A stretch of 26,235 nt of DNA, from contig JAFGFQ010000093.1 of assembly GCA_016930995.1 (NCBI GenBank), positions 1 to 26,235 of the forward strand, given 5' to 3'. Position 1 is the first letter of the stretch. Each line of letters opens with the position of its first letter. The translations under genes and the position numbers were made by a program. Below, in pieces: positions 1 to 8,517 of this stretch. The notes beneath the pieces were generated by a model, which saw only the letters and a list, made by a program, of their open reading frames with translations, made no database searches and was not told the DNA's origin. Origin of the DNA: Thermoplasmatota archaeon (GTDB taxonomy: Archaea; Thermoplasmatota; E2; DHVEG-1).

Positions 1-1
1 G

Positions 2-148
2 TTTGGAGAAAAAGGGATGCGACTTTTCATCCGCGGGTCTTACGCTGATGCTTCAGACCGCGCGGTATTCCCAGTCGCAGTTAATAATAAGCCAACCCGA
101 ACTAAAAAATTCTCCATTGGAATATCGTACAAAGTTTTTATCCTTTAG
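2..148 (+). CDS. 3' end of an unidentified protein gene (partial)
   Basis: An open frame enters from the left edge and reads 48 codons to a TAG at 146-148. The peptide begins FGEKGMRLFIRGSYADASD and ends KKFSIGISYKVFIL. It alternates polar and hydrophobic residues, as beta strands do, and its codon choice looks coding. I do not recognise the family. GC is higher in the first 90 bases than in the following AT-rich spacer, which fits a gene end. The same bases can fold (CCGCG-GGTCT against AGACC-GCGCGG at about 31-64), so a structured RNA is an alternative, but an uninterrupted frame explains the stretch more simply. Confidence 0.4.
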   Translation, partial: FGEKGMRLFIRGSYADASDRAVFPVAVNNKPTRTKKFSIGISYKVFIL

Positions 149-230
149 CAGATATTAGACCCTGTCATACGGTTCGCCCCGTCGGTTGCTCCTCTAAATT
201 CTTCAACACCATAACATTCAATATATTCTT

Positions 231-266
231 ATATATGACCAATTTGCTTTTGACTCATTAGTCAAA
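231..266 (+). promoter_or_regulatory. Candidate promoter with palindromic operator
   Basis: A TATA-like TTATATATG lies at about 231-239. A perfect 7-base inverted repeat with a 4-base spacer, TTTGACTCATTAGTCAAA, lies at 249-266, where the transcript start would be expected. This arrangement suits a repressor operator for the CBS-antiporter unit starting at 323. The symmetry is read directly from the sequence; the operator role is inference. Confidence 0.35.
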
Positions 267-322
267 CACCCTATAGAGTAACCCCCAGATATTCATAGAT
301 ATTAAATAATGTAAACCGATTC

Positions 323-823
323 ATGTCATTAATGAAAAATCGTCTGATTACTGATTTCTATGATTTAACAGTCCAACAGTTGATGAACGATCATCTCTGG
401 GACATCCCGATAATTGAAAAAAATGAAGATATCCTTAATGTTTTAAATATCCTATCTGGTCGACACCATATCTGGGTCATCAACACGAAAAAAAAGAAGG
501 AACTCATCGGTGTCATCACAGAACATGACATTCTTACGACTCTTTCTCCCCAGAATTTTTCTCCCTATGTTTTTGGTCTACCTGATATCCGCTCTCTTCA
601 GCATGGAACCGTAAAAACAGCTGAGGATATCATGTCAAAAAAGATCATCACCTGTGAACCTGAAGAAAAGGTCATTGATGTTCTGAAGAGAATGAAAAAA
701 TTCCAACTGCGTCGACTCCCGGTTGTAAAAAATAAAAAGCTAATTGGAGAGATTACATTGCATCGACTCATTCAACGATATTATAAAGCTACCCAATATC
801 ATCCCATCGTAGAAGAAGGCTGA
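323..823 (+). CDS. Tandem CBS-domain protein
   Basis: 166-residue soluble protein with two CBS modules. The first covers about residues 12-75 and carries HIWVINTKKKKELIGVITEHDIL; the second covers about 97-155 and carries TAEDIMSKKIITCEPEEKVIDVL and LRRLPVVKNKKLIGEIT. CBS pairs bind adenosine ligands and usually regulate an attached or partner protein. Its stop codon overlaps the inferred start of the antiporter gene by two bases (CTGA at 820-823), so it probably regulates that transporter in response to energy charge or a nucleotide. The ATG at 323 has only a weak purine-rich site upstream. The ligand cannot be read from the sequence. Confidence 0.85.
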   Translation: MSLMKNRLITDFYDLTVQQLMNDHLWDIPIIEKNEDILNVLNILSGRHHIWVINTKKKKELIGVITEHDILTTLSPQNFSPYVFGLPDIRSLQHGTVKTAEDIMSKKIITCEPEEKVIDVLKRMKKFQLRRLPVVKNKKLIGEITLHRLIQRYYKATQYHPIVEEG

Positions 824-2046
824 CACCTACGGCAGATGAAATTCAAATTTTTGAAATTATTCTTTCGGTTGCATTAGCATTAATCTTAGCACGTCTTTTA
901 GGGTATCTTTTAGATCGAGTGAAACAACCCCCGGTGATAGGAGAAATCTTCGCGGGTTTACTACTTGGAGGCTTTGGACTTGGTATTCTCTCGGGACAAT
1001 CGATTTCTCTTTTCTCAATGACATTGCAGATCCCTCAGATTTCTTACACATCTGAAGCTTTCACGTTCCTTGCTGAACTTGGAATTCTTTTCTTAATGTT
1101 TCTCTCAGGATTAGAAATCAATTTTTCAGATTTAAAAAAGGTGAAAAAACCATCTCTTTTTGTTGCAATAGGTGGAGTAATCGCCCCATTATTTTTAGGG
1201 ATGCTCACAACACACTTGTTTGGCTTTAGCTGGCATATTGGTCTTGTTATTGGATTAATTCTTGTTGCCACATCAGTTGGTGTTCCAGTACGTGTGTTAC
1301 TGGATTTACAGAAATTAAACACCGAAGTAGGTCTGACTATCTTAGGGGCCGCCGTTATTGATGATGTCATCGGTATCATATTATTCGTCTCAGTCCTTGG
1401 TGTCGCAACACCACTGGATGTAGGTTTCCTTGGCCTTAAAATACTCATTTTCTTTATTCTCTTCCTATTTATTGGCTTGAAAATCATCGATAAAATCTTT
1501 GACATAAGCGAAAAAATACAACTCCCCAAAGCGCTATTAAGTCTTTGCCTTGCCATTTTTTTACTGTATTCCTTTTTTGCCTATCAATCAGGGATTGCTG
1601 GCATCACCGGTGCGTTTGTTGCAGGTATCGTCATTGGTCATGCAATGAAATCAAGAAAAGTAATTGATGATATCAAAACAATCAGCTATGGACTGTTTAT
1701 CCCACTCTTCTTCGTCTGGGTTGGTGCCAATGTCGATCTAACCGTGTTTACAACGCTCAGCACAATAGGCTTTGCCATCATCATCACCCTTGTAAGTATT
1801 ATTGGTAAGATACTAGGGTGTGGGATCGGTGGAAAACTTGCTGGGATGACAAATAAAAGAGCGCTTCAAGCAGGTATCGGGATGATCCCTCGTCTAGAAA
1901 TGGCTCTTATCATTGCTGGTGCAGCGATTTCCCAGGGCATCCTTGTCGGAGAAATCAGTCAACAGATCCTGGCAACTACGGTATTATTAACATTGATTAC
2001 CACATTAATCACACCGTTTCTCTTACGGGTTGCCTTTAAATATTAA
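820..2046 (+). CDS. CPA2-type cation:proton antiporter, non-ATG start
   Basis: Polytopic membrane protein of the Kef/NhaS (CPA2) monovalent cation:H+ antiporter family. Visible family features are KQPPVIGEIFAGLLLG after helix 1, LGILFLMFLSGLEI, LVATSVGVPVRVLLDL, the paired acidic residues in AAVIDDVIGIILF, and GAFVAGIVIGHAM. The first conventional start is GTG at 919, which would delete helix 1. The frame is open from 787, and codons 838-918 encode an amphipathic lead-in and the helix IFEIILSVALALILARLLGY. No ATG, GTG or TTG lies in that stretch. CTG at 820, overlapping the CBS stop as CTGA, is the best candidate and gives about 408 residues, close to the usual 380-410. A frameshift joining it to the CBS gene is the alternative. 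The substrate ion (Na+ or K+) is not determined. Confidence 0.85.
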   Translation: MTPTADEIQIFEIILSVALALILARLLGYLLDRVKQPPVIGEIFAGLLLGGFGLGILSGQSISLFSMTLQIPQISYTSEAFTFLAELGILFLMFLSGLEINFSDLKKVKKPSLFVAIGGVIAPLFLGMLTTHLFGFSWHIGLVIGLILVATSVGVPVRVLLDLQKLNTEVGLTILGAAVIDDVIGIILFVSVLGVATPLDVGFLGLKILIFFILFLFIGLKIIDKIFDISEKIQLPKALLSLCLAIFLLYSFFAYQSGIAGITGAFVAGIVIGHAMKSRKVIDDIKTISYGLFIPLFFVWVGANVDLTVFTTLSTIGFAIIITLVSIIGKILGCGIGGKLAGMTNKRALQAGIGMIPRLEMALIIAGAAISQGILVGEISQQILATTVLLTLITTLITPFLLRVAFKY

Positions 2047-2104
2047 TACGTACATGAAACACGTTTGATATACTCTAATTTTCCTTTGATGAATGATAAA
2101 AGAA

Positions 2105-3868
2105 TCACATTCCCCAGAATTTGTTTGTCTTTCGCTTAATATCAAAGATTTTATTTAACACATCCTTCTCATCTTCATTGAGCACATCCATGAGTCGAAG
2201 CTTTTTTGCATCGCTTTCTGGAATATCAGTAAAAAAGATGTCTCCTCCTTTGATTTGTCTACCGACAGTAACACCGTCAATGGAGATAGCAACCTCTGCT
2301 CCTTGCAGTGCCTCGGTAATCGCTTTATTCTCAGATTGGAGACCTTTAATGCTCCCAATACTTTTCCCATCTTGATCTATTAATCGCATGTCAACCTTAA
2401 TTCTGCCTCCAAGGACTCGCACACCAATCACTGCAGGATGGCTGACCCTAAACACGTACTCGGGAAGGAATTTAATCATCCCTGGATGCGTATAATCCGC
2501 CCGTCGTTTCCTTTCCAATTCCTCTTTTTTCTTCGTCAGCCAGAGATCATACTTCTCTATAATAGTATAAATAACATCCTCATTAAAAATTGTCACATCA
2601 GCATTTGCTATTTCCTCTTTTGCCTCTGGCAAGATTTTCACATTAAAAGCAAAAATAGCCCGCTCTAGAGGATTTATTAACGCGACAGTCTCCATGATGT
2701 CTCGTCGTGAGATATTCCCGATTTCGACCTTTCGGACATGAATACCCTTTTCCCGTGACTCTTTTACCAAGGCCTCAAGCGAACCAATTGTATCTGCCTT
2801 AATAAATAAACCGTCCTTGTCCAGCTCGATTTTCATCTGAGATTGACTTTTAATTTCTTCGACAAGTTCATCTTCGTTTCCCTGTATGACTCTCAAAGGA
2901 GCACCAGGAATGACACGATCAAGGTTAGGTGCAGAAATTTTTATACCACATGCAGCGTGAACTTCTTTTACACTTTCAAATCGCTCCCGAGGGTCACGGA
3001 TTTCATCCATCGGTTTTGGTTTTAACAATGCTTTAATTTTTGTAACGAAAGGTTCATCCCGTGTGCCTAAAACAACGATATCCTCTTTTCTTATGACGCC
3101 GCTATAGATGATAGCATCCACCGTTGTTCCTAATCCAACGTCTTCTTTTACCTCAAGGACTGTCCCTTTCCCCGCACCGGTTTCACTTTGTAATTGTTCC
3201 TCAAGAAATCGCTGTGCAAGACCCACGAGCACCATAAGCAACTCCGGGATTCCTTCACCAGTTTTTGCGGATAACGGTATAATAGGGATACTTTTTCTAA
3301 AATCTTTAATATTAAAATACAAATCAGATTCGAATCCTTTATCGTAAAGGATCCCAATCAATTCGTAGAGTTTTGTCTCGAAAAGAGTCTTTGTCATCGG
3401 ACGTTGATTTTGAAGACGATTCAGAGCCGTATCCTCACTTCGTTGCCACCCATTGATGGCATCGATTTTATTTGCCGCTACGATAAACGGTGTCTTATAC
3501 TGACGTAAAATCGTGATAGATTCATGGGTTTGAGGTCGAAACCCTTCATTGATATCAATAACGAGAATAGCAAGGTCTGCCAAAGAACCACCACGGGTTC
3601 GTAACGTGGTAAAGGCATGATGCCCTGGAGTGTCGATAAACAACAAACCAGGGACTGAAAACTTTTTCCCTCCAAGAAGAGCGCCACATATCGAATAAAT
3701 TGCATCAATCGGGACTTCTGTTGCCCCAATATGCTGAGTGATTGCGCCTGCCTCTCGAGCTGCAACCGTTGAACCTCTGATGAAATCTAATAGAGATGTC
3801 TTTCCATGATCGACATGACCAAGGACACTGACAATAGGTTGACGCACATGTTTATGGGAAGCAATCAT
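2105..3868 (-). CDS. infB: Translation initiation factor aIF5B
   Basis: 587-residue GTPase that joins the ribosomal subunits and positions the initiator tRNA, homologous to bacterial IF2 and eukaryotic eIF5B. The G domain is complete: G1 GHVDHGKT at 17-24, G3 DTPGH at 79-83, G4 NKID at 133-136, and a G5 SAKTGEG near 205. Beta-barrel domain II, domain III and a C-terminal domain IV (ADYTHPGMIKFLPEYVFRVS onward) follow. Length is normal for archaeal aIF5B and there is no intein in the G1 loop. ATG at 3868 is preceded by AGTGATGAT. A TATA-like TTTTTAAAG about 40 bases upstream (near 3906-3916) suggests its own promoter. Confidence 0.97.
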   Translation of the reverse strand: MIASHKHVRQPIVSVLGHVDHGKTSLLDFIRGSTVAAREAGAITQHIGATEVPIDAIYSICGALLGGKKFSVPGLLFIDTPGHHAFTTLRTRGGSLADLAILVIDINEGFRPQTHESITILRQYKTPFIVAANKIDAINGWQRSEDTALNRLQNQRPMTKTLFETKLYELIGILYDKGFESDLYFNIKDFRKSIPIIPLSAKTGEGIPELLMVLVGLAQRFLEEQLQSETGAGKGTVLEVKEDVGLGTTVDAIIYSGVIRKEDIVVLGTRDEPFVTKIKALLKPKPMDEIRDPRERFESVKEVHAACGIKISAPNLDRVIPGAPLRVIQGNEDELVEEIKSQSQMKIELDKDGLFIKADTIGSLEALVKESREKGIHVRKVEIGNISRRDIMETVALINPLERAIFAFNVKILPEAKEEIANADVTIFNEDVIYTIIEKYDLWLTKKKEELERKRRADYTHPGMIKFLPEYVFRVSHPAVIGVRVLGGRIKVDMRLIDQDGKSIGSIKGLQSENKAITEALQGAEVAISIDGVTVGRQIKGGDIFFTDIPESDAKKLRLMDVLNEDEKDVLNKIFDIKRKTNKFWGM

Positions 3869-3971
3869 AGATCATCACTTGATTTTACAGGCGGTAGAGA
3901 AAACATACTTTAAAAACATATGGGTTGAGAAAAAATCAACACCCAACTTTTTAGAACCGTATGACGAGATA

Positions 3972-4538
3972 TTAAGGAAGTTCAAGGGTTGCATGGCGAG
4001 AACGCATAGATGCTTCCGTCTCTTTTTTATTCTTCATAAGTTGTGCGACGATTCCATCCAGAAGAATCCAGGAGCTTGCCTCAAATAATGTTCCCAGAGG
4101 CGCAAATTGTTTTTGATCTTTATCTGAACACTCTGCTTCTAAAATAATCGCAATATCAGCAAATTTCGTAATCCGTGAATGCTTTCTTCCCGTCACAACA
4201 ACGAGTTTCGCACCAATATTTTTTGATATTTCCGCAGTCATGACCGAGGGGATCGTTTCCCCTGAGCCGGACACGATCCATACAAGGTCCCCTTTTTTCA
4301 CCGGGGCACCAATGGTTTCCCCAATGACAAATGTTTGGAATCCAAGGTGGACAAGCCGAATAGCAAATGCCTTAGAGACAAGACCAGACCTGCCCGCTCC
4401 ATAGACAAAAATACGGTTGGCCTTAAAAAACAACTGAATGATTTTTTCGATGTCTTGCTGAGGGACTTTCTCCAAAATATCGGTAATCTTTTGTTGAATA
4501 TAACAAAGTGAATCACTAAACATATGAAGATCCTTCAT
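3972..4538 (-). CDS. hxlB: 6-phospho-3-hexuloisomerase (SIS domain)
   Basis: 188-residue SIS-fold sugar-phosphate isomerase. It interconverts D-arabino-hex-3-ulose 6-phosphate and fructose 6-phosphate; in archaea lacking the oxidative pentose phosphate route this makes ribulose 5-phosphate with hexulose-phosphate synthase. Family motifs are FVYGAGRSGLVSKAFAIRL (about 44-62), VSGSGET near 89-95, APLGTLFE near 147, and the C-terminal MRSRHATLE, whose RHA-LE tail is diagnostic of PHI against other SIS proteins. The start shares ATGA with the stop of the upstream endonuclease IV-like gene, so translation is probably coupled. No hexulose-phosphate synthase gene is in the window. Confidence 0.92.
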   Translation of the reverse strand: MKDLHMFSDSLCYIQQKITDILEKVPQQDIEKIIQLFFKANRIFVYGAGRSGLVSKAFAIRLVHLGFQTFVIGETIGAPVKKGDLVWIVSGSGETIPSVMTAEISKNIGAKLVVVTGRKHSRITKFADIAIILEAECSDKDQKQFAPLGTLFEASSWILLDGIVAQLMKNKKETEASMRSRHATLELP

Positions 4539-5413
4539 TTTTTAATAACCTCTGAAAGATCCTTATAATATGCAGTTTCTTTTCCGGTTCGTTTCATGAT
4601 TGCTTTTTCGACTTGAAGACGGATATACACGGCGTCATGTTCAAGCAATGGAGATTCTGAAATAAGCGTAACATTAAGATTCCTATCAAGAATAATGTCG
4701 ATAAGAGGCGCTATGGGCATATCCCCTTTTTTTATAGGGACATGGTACAGCTCATTACCATTTTCATACAAGACTCCCGTGATATGGATAATAAAATGCC
4801 GTAATCGCAAGGGTTTTAATTTGTCAAACAGTACTTCGAAATCCTTCCGTTCCTGAATAGAACCATTCCCCCTAGAGTGAATATGCCCAAGGTCAAGAAT
4901 CGGAACGACTTCCTTGACATGGGTGCAGACTTCAACAATCTCATCAAGGCTACCAAAGACTTTTTGTTTCCCCATCGTCTCCATTGCAAGCTTGACTTTC
5001 AATTTTTCTTTTTTAAACATACTGACGATTCTTTTCGAATTTTTAATAATCAGTTTTAAAGCCTTTTTCTGACTTGATTCTCCATAATACCCAGGATGGA
5101 TGATTAGAGTTTTTGACCCTATATTGTTCGCCATTTGAGCGGCTTTCATGATTTTTTCAAAACTCATAGTGACTTCATCACGATCGCCAGCTAGATTAAG
5201 ATAATACGGAGCATGCACATGGATTTCAATATCGTTTTTTTGAGCATAGTCCTTAATGAACTGAGCTTCCTCATCCGACAAAACATATAATCCACGGACG
5301 AACTGTATTTCAATTGCGTTTAAATCAAGGCTTTTATGGGTATAGACAATCCCATCCTTGTTAGTGCGACCTTTACATGATAAAGGGATACCGGCTTGCC
5401 CGATTCGTATCAT
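4535..5413 (-). CDS. Endonuclease IV-like TIM-barrel protein
   Basis: 292-residue member of the AP endonuclease 2/xylose isomerase-like TIM-barrel superfamily. Most endonuclease IV metal ligands have counterparts: H67 in IHVHAPYYLNL, H106 in LIIHPGYY, E145 in LAMETMG, D174 and H177 in LDLGHIHS, H210 in FIIHITG, and E253 in ISESP. The Asp-x-His pair of classical Nfo is only partly kept (LYH224), so AP endonuclease activity is likely but not certain; a sugar-phosphate role would fit its coupling to the hexuloisomerase. ATG at 5413 follows the purine-rich AAGAGGAAGAT. The gene lies between UPF0147 and hxlB. Confidence 0.8.
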   Translation of the reverse strand: MIRIGQAGIPLSCKGRTNKDGIVYTHKSLDLNAIEIQFVRGLYVLSDEEAQFIKDYAQKNDIEIHVHAPYYLNLAGDRDEVTMSFEKIMKAAQMANNIGSKTLIIHPGYYGESSQKKALKLIIKNSKRIVSMFKKEKLKVKLAMETMGKQKVFGSLDEIVEVCTHVKEVVPILDLGHIHSRGNGSIQERKDFEVLFDKLKPLRLRHFIIHITGVLYENGNELYHVPIKKGDMPIAPLIDIILDRNLNVTLISESPLLEHDAVYIRLQVEKAIMKRTGKETAYYKDLSEVIKK

Positions 5414-5474
5414 TTTATCTTCCTCTTATTTTTTTTTATGCACGAAGGGTTTTTTTAGATAGGAAAAAAATATG

Positions 5475-5732
5475 TTATGCGAGTTCCTCTAAACGACTCA
5501 TGATATTCCAGATGAGTGTTCGTCCATGCAGTGGAATATTCGGATCGTTTGCAAGTTCATCAAGAATAGAGGTTGCGGATGCGACACGCAGGTCAATTGG
5601 ATCAGTAGGTTTTAACAGAATTTGTTTTACTTCTTCTGCCCCTCGTCTAATATTTCTTGGAATAGAATTATCCTCACTAATCATATTTAAACCATCGCAA
5701 ATCTGATCAATTTTTTTAACGTCATCGGGCAT
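5475..5732 (-). CDS. UPF0147 family protein
   Basis: 85-residue all-helical protein of the archaeal UPF0147 family, whose function is unknown. Recognisable stretches are IPRNIRRGAEEVKQILL and DPIDLRVASATSILDELAND, followed by a short helix ending SRLEELA. ATG at 5732 follows a clear ribosome-binding site (AGGGGTGA), and a TATA-like AAATATTTTTATC lies about 40 bases upstream (near 5771-5783), so it probably starts a transcript of its own downstream of Hef. Length is usual for the family. No membrane segment or metal site is visible. Confidence 0.9.
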   Translation of the reverse strand: MPDDVKKIDQICDGLNMISEDNSIPRNIRRGAEEVKQILLKPTDPIDLRVASATSILDELANDPNIPLHGRTLIWNIMSRLEELA

Positions 5733-5787
5733 AAATAGTCACCCCTAAGCTCAACGGTAATCGCAAAGTGAGATAAAAATATTTGGG

Positions 5788-8049
5788 CTACTCCTTCATA
5801 TACTCTGTATTCAATATTTTAAGGATATCAGCAGCAATATTCTTTCCAATACCGTTGATTTTACAGAGATCTTCTACAGATGCGTTCGCAAGAGACCGAA
5901 CACTACCGAAATGTTGCAACAATCGTTGAGCAAGAACCGCAGACACATTCGGGAGCCCTTCGACAAGAAATTGTTGCTGCTCTGAGATAGTCCGTGCTGT
6001 TTTTTCACCTCGTACTGCTACAGCCCTGTCGCCTTCTTTTTGCTCCCGTTGTGCCATCACGGCAAGGAACTCTGCTGTCTCCTGGGATGAATGGGTCGTG
6101 ATAATAGGGATGCCAAAATCAACCATGATAGCAGTGAAACTGCCGTAAATTGCGTTATGACTAATGTTCCTCTTTGTTAAAAGCCCCTCTCCTTCGATAA
6201 GCAACAGAGGTCTTGAGTATGTTGCTCGGAGATTCTTCATTTGGACAAACAGCTTCCCTTCAATAAGGGAGCTTAGGAAATCATCAACGGTTTTCCGCTC
6301 AACAGCAATACGAGAGGACAGAATATAATCACCGACATCAAGTTGTTGAGGTTCAACAAGGATGTCTTTTTGTGTTAAAAACCGCATGACTGGAGAGCGT
6401 GACTCTCTATGATCAACGATAATTTTAACAGTGGATTGTTTTGAATATTCATCAAGTTTCTTTTGATTTCCTTGGTAAAAAGTGGTACGATACACAGCAG
6501 AAGGATCTTGGATTCGTTTACGGAGCGCGCTTCTAAGGACCTCAAGTTCTTTATGCATGTTGCGTTCTTTTTGTCGACTTGACCAATAGTACGCCTCATC
6601 TGGTGTTCCCTTTGCGATTAGGATTAAAACCTTCCCAGCCATCTGTCTTGCTGTCCTGCCTTTTCGCTGAATAGTTCGAATCTCTGAAGGAACCGGTTCG
6701 TAAAAGACAACAAGATCCGTTGAAGGGATATCCAGACCCTCTTCGGCCACCGAAGTCGCAATCAGCACGTTAAAATCGTTTTTCTTAAATCGTTTGATGA
6801 TGTCAATTTGTTCTTTCTGTGTTAGACCCTTATCGCTTTCTTTGCCTGCTTGTCCAATGAACCGTACAGGTTTTACATTGGGTATTGTTTCTAATTGCTT
6901 TAAAACATATAGGGATGTGTCTCTGTAATGGGTAAAGATAATGATTTTTGAATCCTTTTTTAAGGCGACCTGTTCTTTTACAATGTTTACTATCTCTTGG
7001 ATCTTCGGGTGCTCAATTTTCAGAGATTTAATATAAGCGATCGCCTCAAGAACATTCGGGTCTTTCATGATATCCCGAGATGCTTTACTGCCGCCCTTTG
7101 AGCTTGCCTCAGAGGCCATACGAACCATATAACTCCCTAAAGCGTTTACCCCCTGAGTCTGCAAGAGTTCGATCGCATGGATAAGCTTCATAGCCGCATT
7201 TTGTGCTGACGCAGCTTTAAAAAGATCTTGTGAGGGGTGAGGGCTGGACCGAAGCTCTGATTGTATCTGTTGTTGCACCGCTAAAAGCTTCTTTCTATTA
7301 ACAAGTGAAATTGAAGCAGAGTCAAGGACCTGCAAATCCTTAAGAATCTTCAGCCGCTCAGCAAGCGTTTTTCGAAGCAACTGAAGAGTATATGTGAATT
7401 CATGAGGGAGCGGTATTTCCTTCCATTTTATATCAAGATCATATACGTAGGGTCGGACATCTGGATCTACTTTTGTTCGTATCTCAATATTCGTTATCTC
7501 AAGATTTTTACACACTTCAAGAATCTCTGATAGGTTATTACCAGGAGATGCAGTCATCCCAAGACAGCGTCGATCTGATTGTTGTTTCTTGAACATCTCT
7601 GCAATAAAGACATATGAATAGTTGCCTGCGGCACGATGTGCCTCATCAAAGATGATACGACCGATGTTTGATAAATCGTACCGATGTGCAATTAAGTCAT
7701 TTTCGATTACTTGAGGCGTCGAGACAATTATACGTTTGCTGTTCCAGAGAGCAACGCGTTTTTCTGGTGAGACTTCCCCCGTGAACACAGCGACAGCATC
7801 ATCTAAGGTCAAAAGAGCAGCAAGCGACTGAGCATGCTGATTTACAAGTGGTTTGGTAGGTGAAAGAAACAAAATGTTTTTATTTTTCTTAAGGTCCTTG
7901 GCGATGACAAGAAGAGCGATGATGGTTTTTCCCATACCGGTCGGAAGAACCACAAGGGTGCTTGCATCTGCTGCAGAGGTCGCGATGTTATTCTGATAGT
8001 CCCGCTGTTCAACCGTATGGGGTTTGATAAACTCATGTTGCAAATACAC
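5788..8049 (-). CDS. hef: Hef-type helicase/nuclease (FANCM-XPF family)
   Basis: 753-residue fork-processing enzyme combining a superfamily 2 helicase with an XPF/Mus81 nuclease. It unwinds and cleaves stalled forks and branched DNA. The helicase has Walker A LPTGMGKT (about 35-42), DEAH (135-138), GMTASPG near 180, and a C-terminal RecA domain with TSVAEEGLDIPSTDLVVFYE and QRKGRTAR. The nuclease domain begins near VDHRESRSPV and holds GDYILSSRIAVERKTVDDF, with the catalytic ERK near 583. Tandem helix-hairpin-helix motifs end the protein (LPNVSAVLAQRLLQHFGS and KINGIGKNIAADIL). All catalytic motifs are intact. GTG at 8049 gives the family-like start MYLQHEFIKP; a TGA closes the frame 18 bases upstream. 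Confidence 0.96.
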   Translation of the reverse strand: MYLQHEFIKPHTVEQRDYQNNIATSAADASTLVVLPTGMGKTIIALLVIAKDLKKNKNILFLSPTKPLVNQHAQSLAALLTLDDAVAVFTGEVSPEKRVALWNSKRIIVSTPQVIENDLIAHRYDLSNIGRIIFDEAHRAAGNYSYVFIAEMFKKQQSDRRCLGMTASPGNNLSEILEVCKNLEITNIEIRTKVDPDVRPYVYDLDIKWKEIPLPHEFTYTLQLLRKTLAERLKILKDLQVLDSASISLVNRKKLLAVQQQIQSELRSSPHPSQDLFKAASAQNAAMKLIHAIELLQTQGVNALGSYMVRMASEASSKGGSKASRDIMKDPNVLEAIAYIKSLKIEHPKIQEIVNIVKEQVALKKDSKIIIFTHYRDTSLYVLKQLETIPNVKPVRFIGQAGKESDKGLTQKEQIDIIKRFKKNDFNVLIATSVAEEGLDIPSTDLVVFYEPVPSEIRTIQRKGRTARQMAGKVLILIAKGTPDEAYYWSSRQKERNMHKELEVLRSALRKRIQDPSAVYRTTFYQGNQKKLDEYSKQSTVKIIVDHRESRSPVMRFLTQKDILVEPQQLDVGDYILSSRIAVERKTVDDFLSSLIEGKLFVQMKNLRATYSRPLLLIEGEGLLTKRNISHNAIYGSFTAIMVDFGIPIITTHSSQETAEFLAVMAQREQKEGDRAVAVRGEKTARTISEQQQFLVEGLPNVSAVLAQRLLQHFGSVRSLANASVEDLCKINGIGKNIAADILKILNTEYMKE

Positions 8050-8238
8050 AAAAATGACATAGAATCAGAGTTTTTGTATCTTTGGGAAAAGAGATAGTAC
8101 GGACCACTCAGCTCGCCCATTTCTCAGCATGTTGCAGCACTTAGTGTGAGATAGAATGTCATCATTGTGGTCGTATCGTCTCATGTCAAATGATTTCTTA
8201 ATTGTTTCTATCTGAGAATCACTAGTATTTTTCCAAAC

Positions 8239-8247
8239 GTTTAAATG
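8239..8247 (+). promoter_or_regulatory. TATA box of the small membrane protein gene
   Basis: CGTTTAAATG is a good archaeal TATA match. It predicts a transcript start near 8268, which excludes the TTG at 8255 and supports a start at 8276 or 8291. Confidence 0.4.
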
Positions 8248-8290
8248 AATCATATTGTTTCATTTTACCGGTGGTATGGAGTTCCTCTCA

Positions 8291-8476
8291 ATGTCAATTC
8301 CCTTATGGGCAATTCTTCTTCTCATCGTCGTTGTTCTCCTGCTCGTCTGGCAGTTTATTCGTTTTACCTTACGATTATTATTGTTTTTTTTGCTATTCTT
8401 TGTTTTACTCATTGCCCTAGACTTCATCGGTGTCTTTAGTTGGATACAAGAACATATTCTTTCGAACTTCCTTTAA
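8291..8476 (+). CDS. Small two-helix membrane protein
   Basis: 61-residue very hydrophobic protein of unknown function. One segment is IPLWAILLLIVVVLLLVWQF and a second is LRLLLFFLLFFVLLIALDFI, separated by a short FIRFT turn; a polar tail WIQEHILSNFL follows. ATG at 8291 was chosen because GGAG at 8278-8281 lies nine bases upstream; ATG at 8276 (adding MEFLS) is possible. It lies alone between the divergent Hef gene and the convergent KsgA operon. I do not recognise a family, and membrane location is the only supported inference. Confidence 0.65.
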   Translation: MSIPLWAILLLIVVVLLLVWQFIRFTLRLLLFFLLFFVLLIALDFIGVFSWIQEHILSNFL

Positions 8477-8481
8477 CAAAG

Positions 8482-8490
8482 AAAAAAAAA
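8482..8490 (-). terminator. T-run terminator of the pus10-ksgA operon
   Basis: Nine A's on the plus strand give a T9 run on the minus strand, about 28 bases after the ksgA stop. Archaeal termination typically occurs at such T-runs without a strong hairpin. Confidence 0.45.
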
Positions 8491-8517
8491 CTCATTTCGC
8501 CCAGAGAACGGACGATG

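Noticed and set aside
1..120. Structured RNA (RNase P, SRP or rRNA piece) at the left edge
   Set aside because: The stems do not match known consensus elements I could recall, and a continuous 48-codon frame covers the same bases.
8065..8253. 62-codon minus-strand frame upstream of Hef
   Set aside because: No ribosome-binding site or TATA box precedes it and its composition is not clearly protein-like; possible but unsupported.
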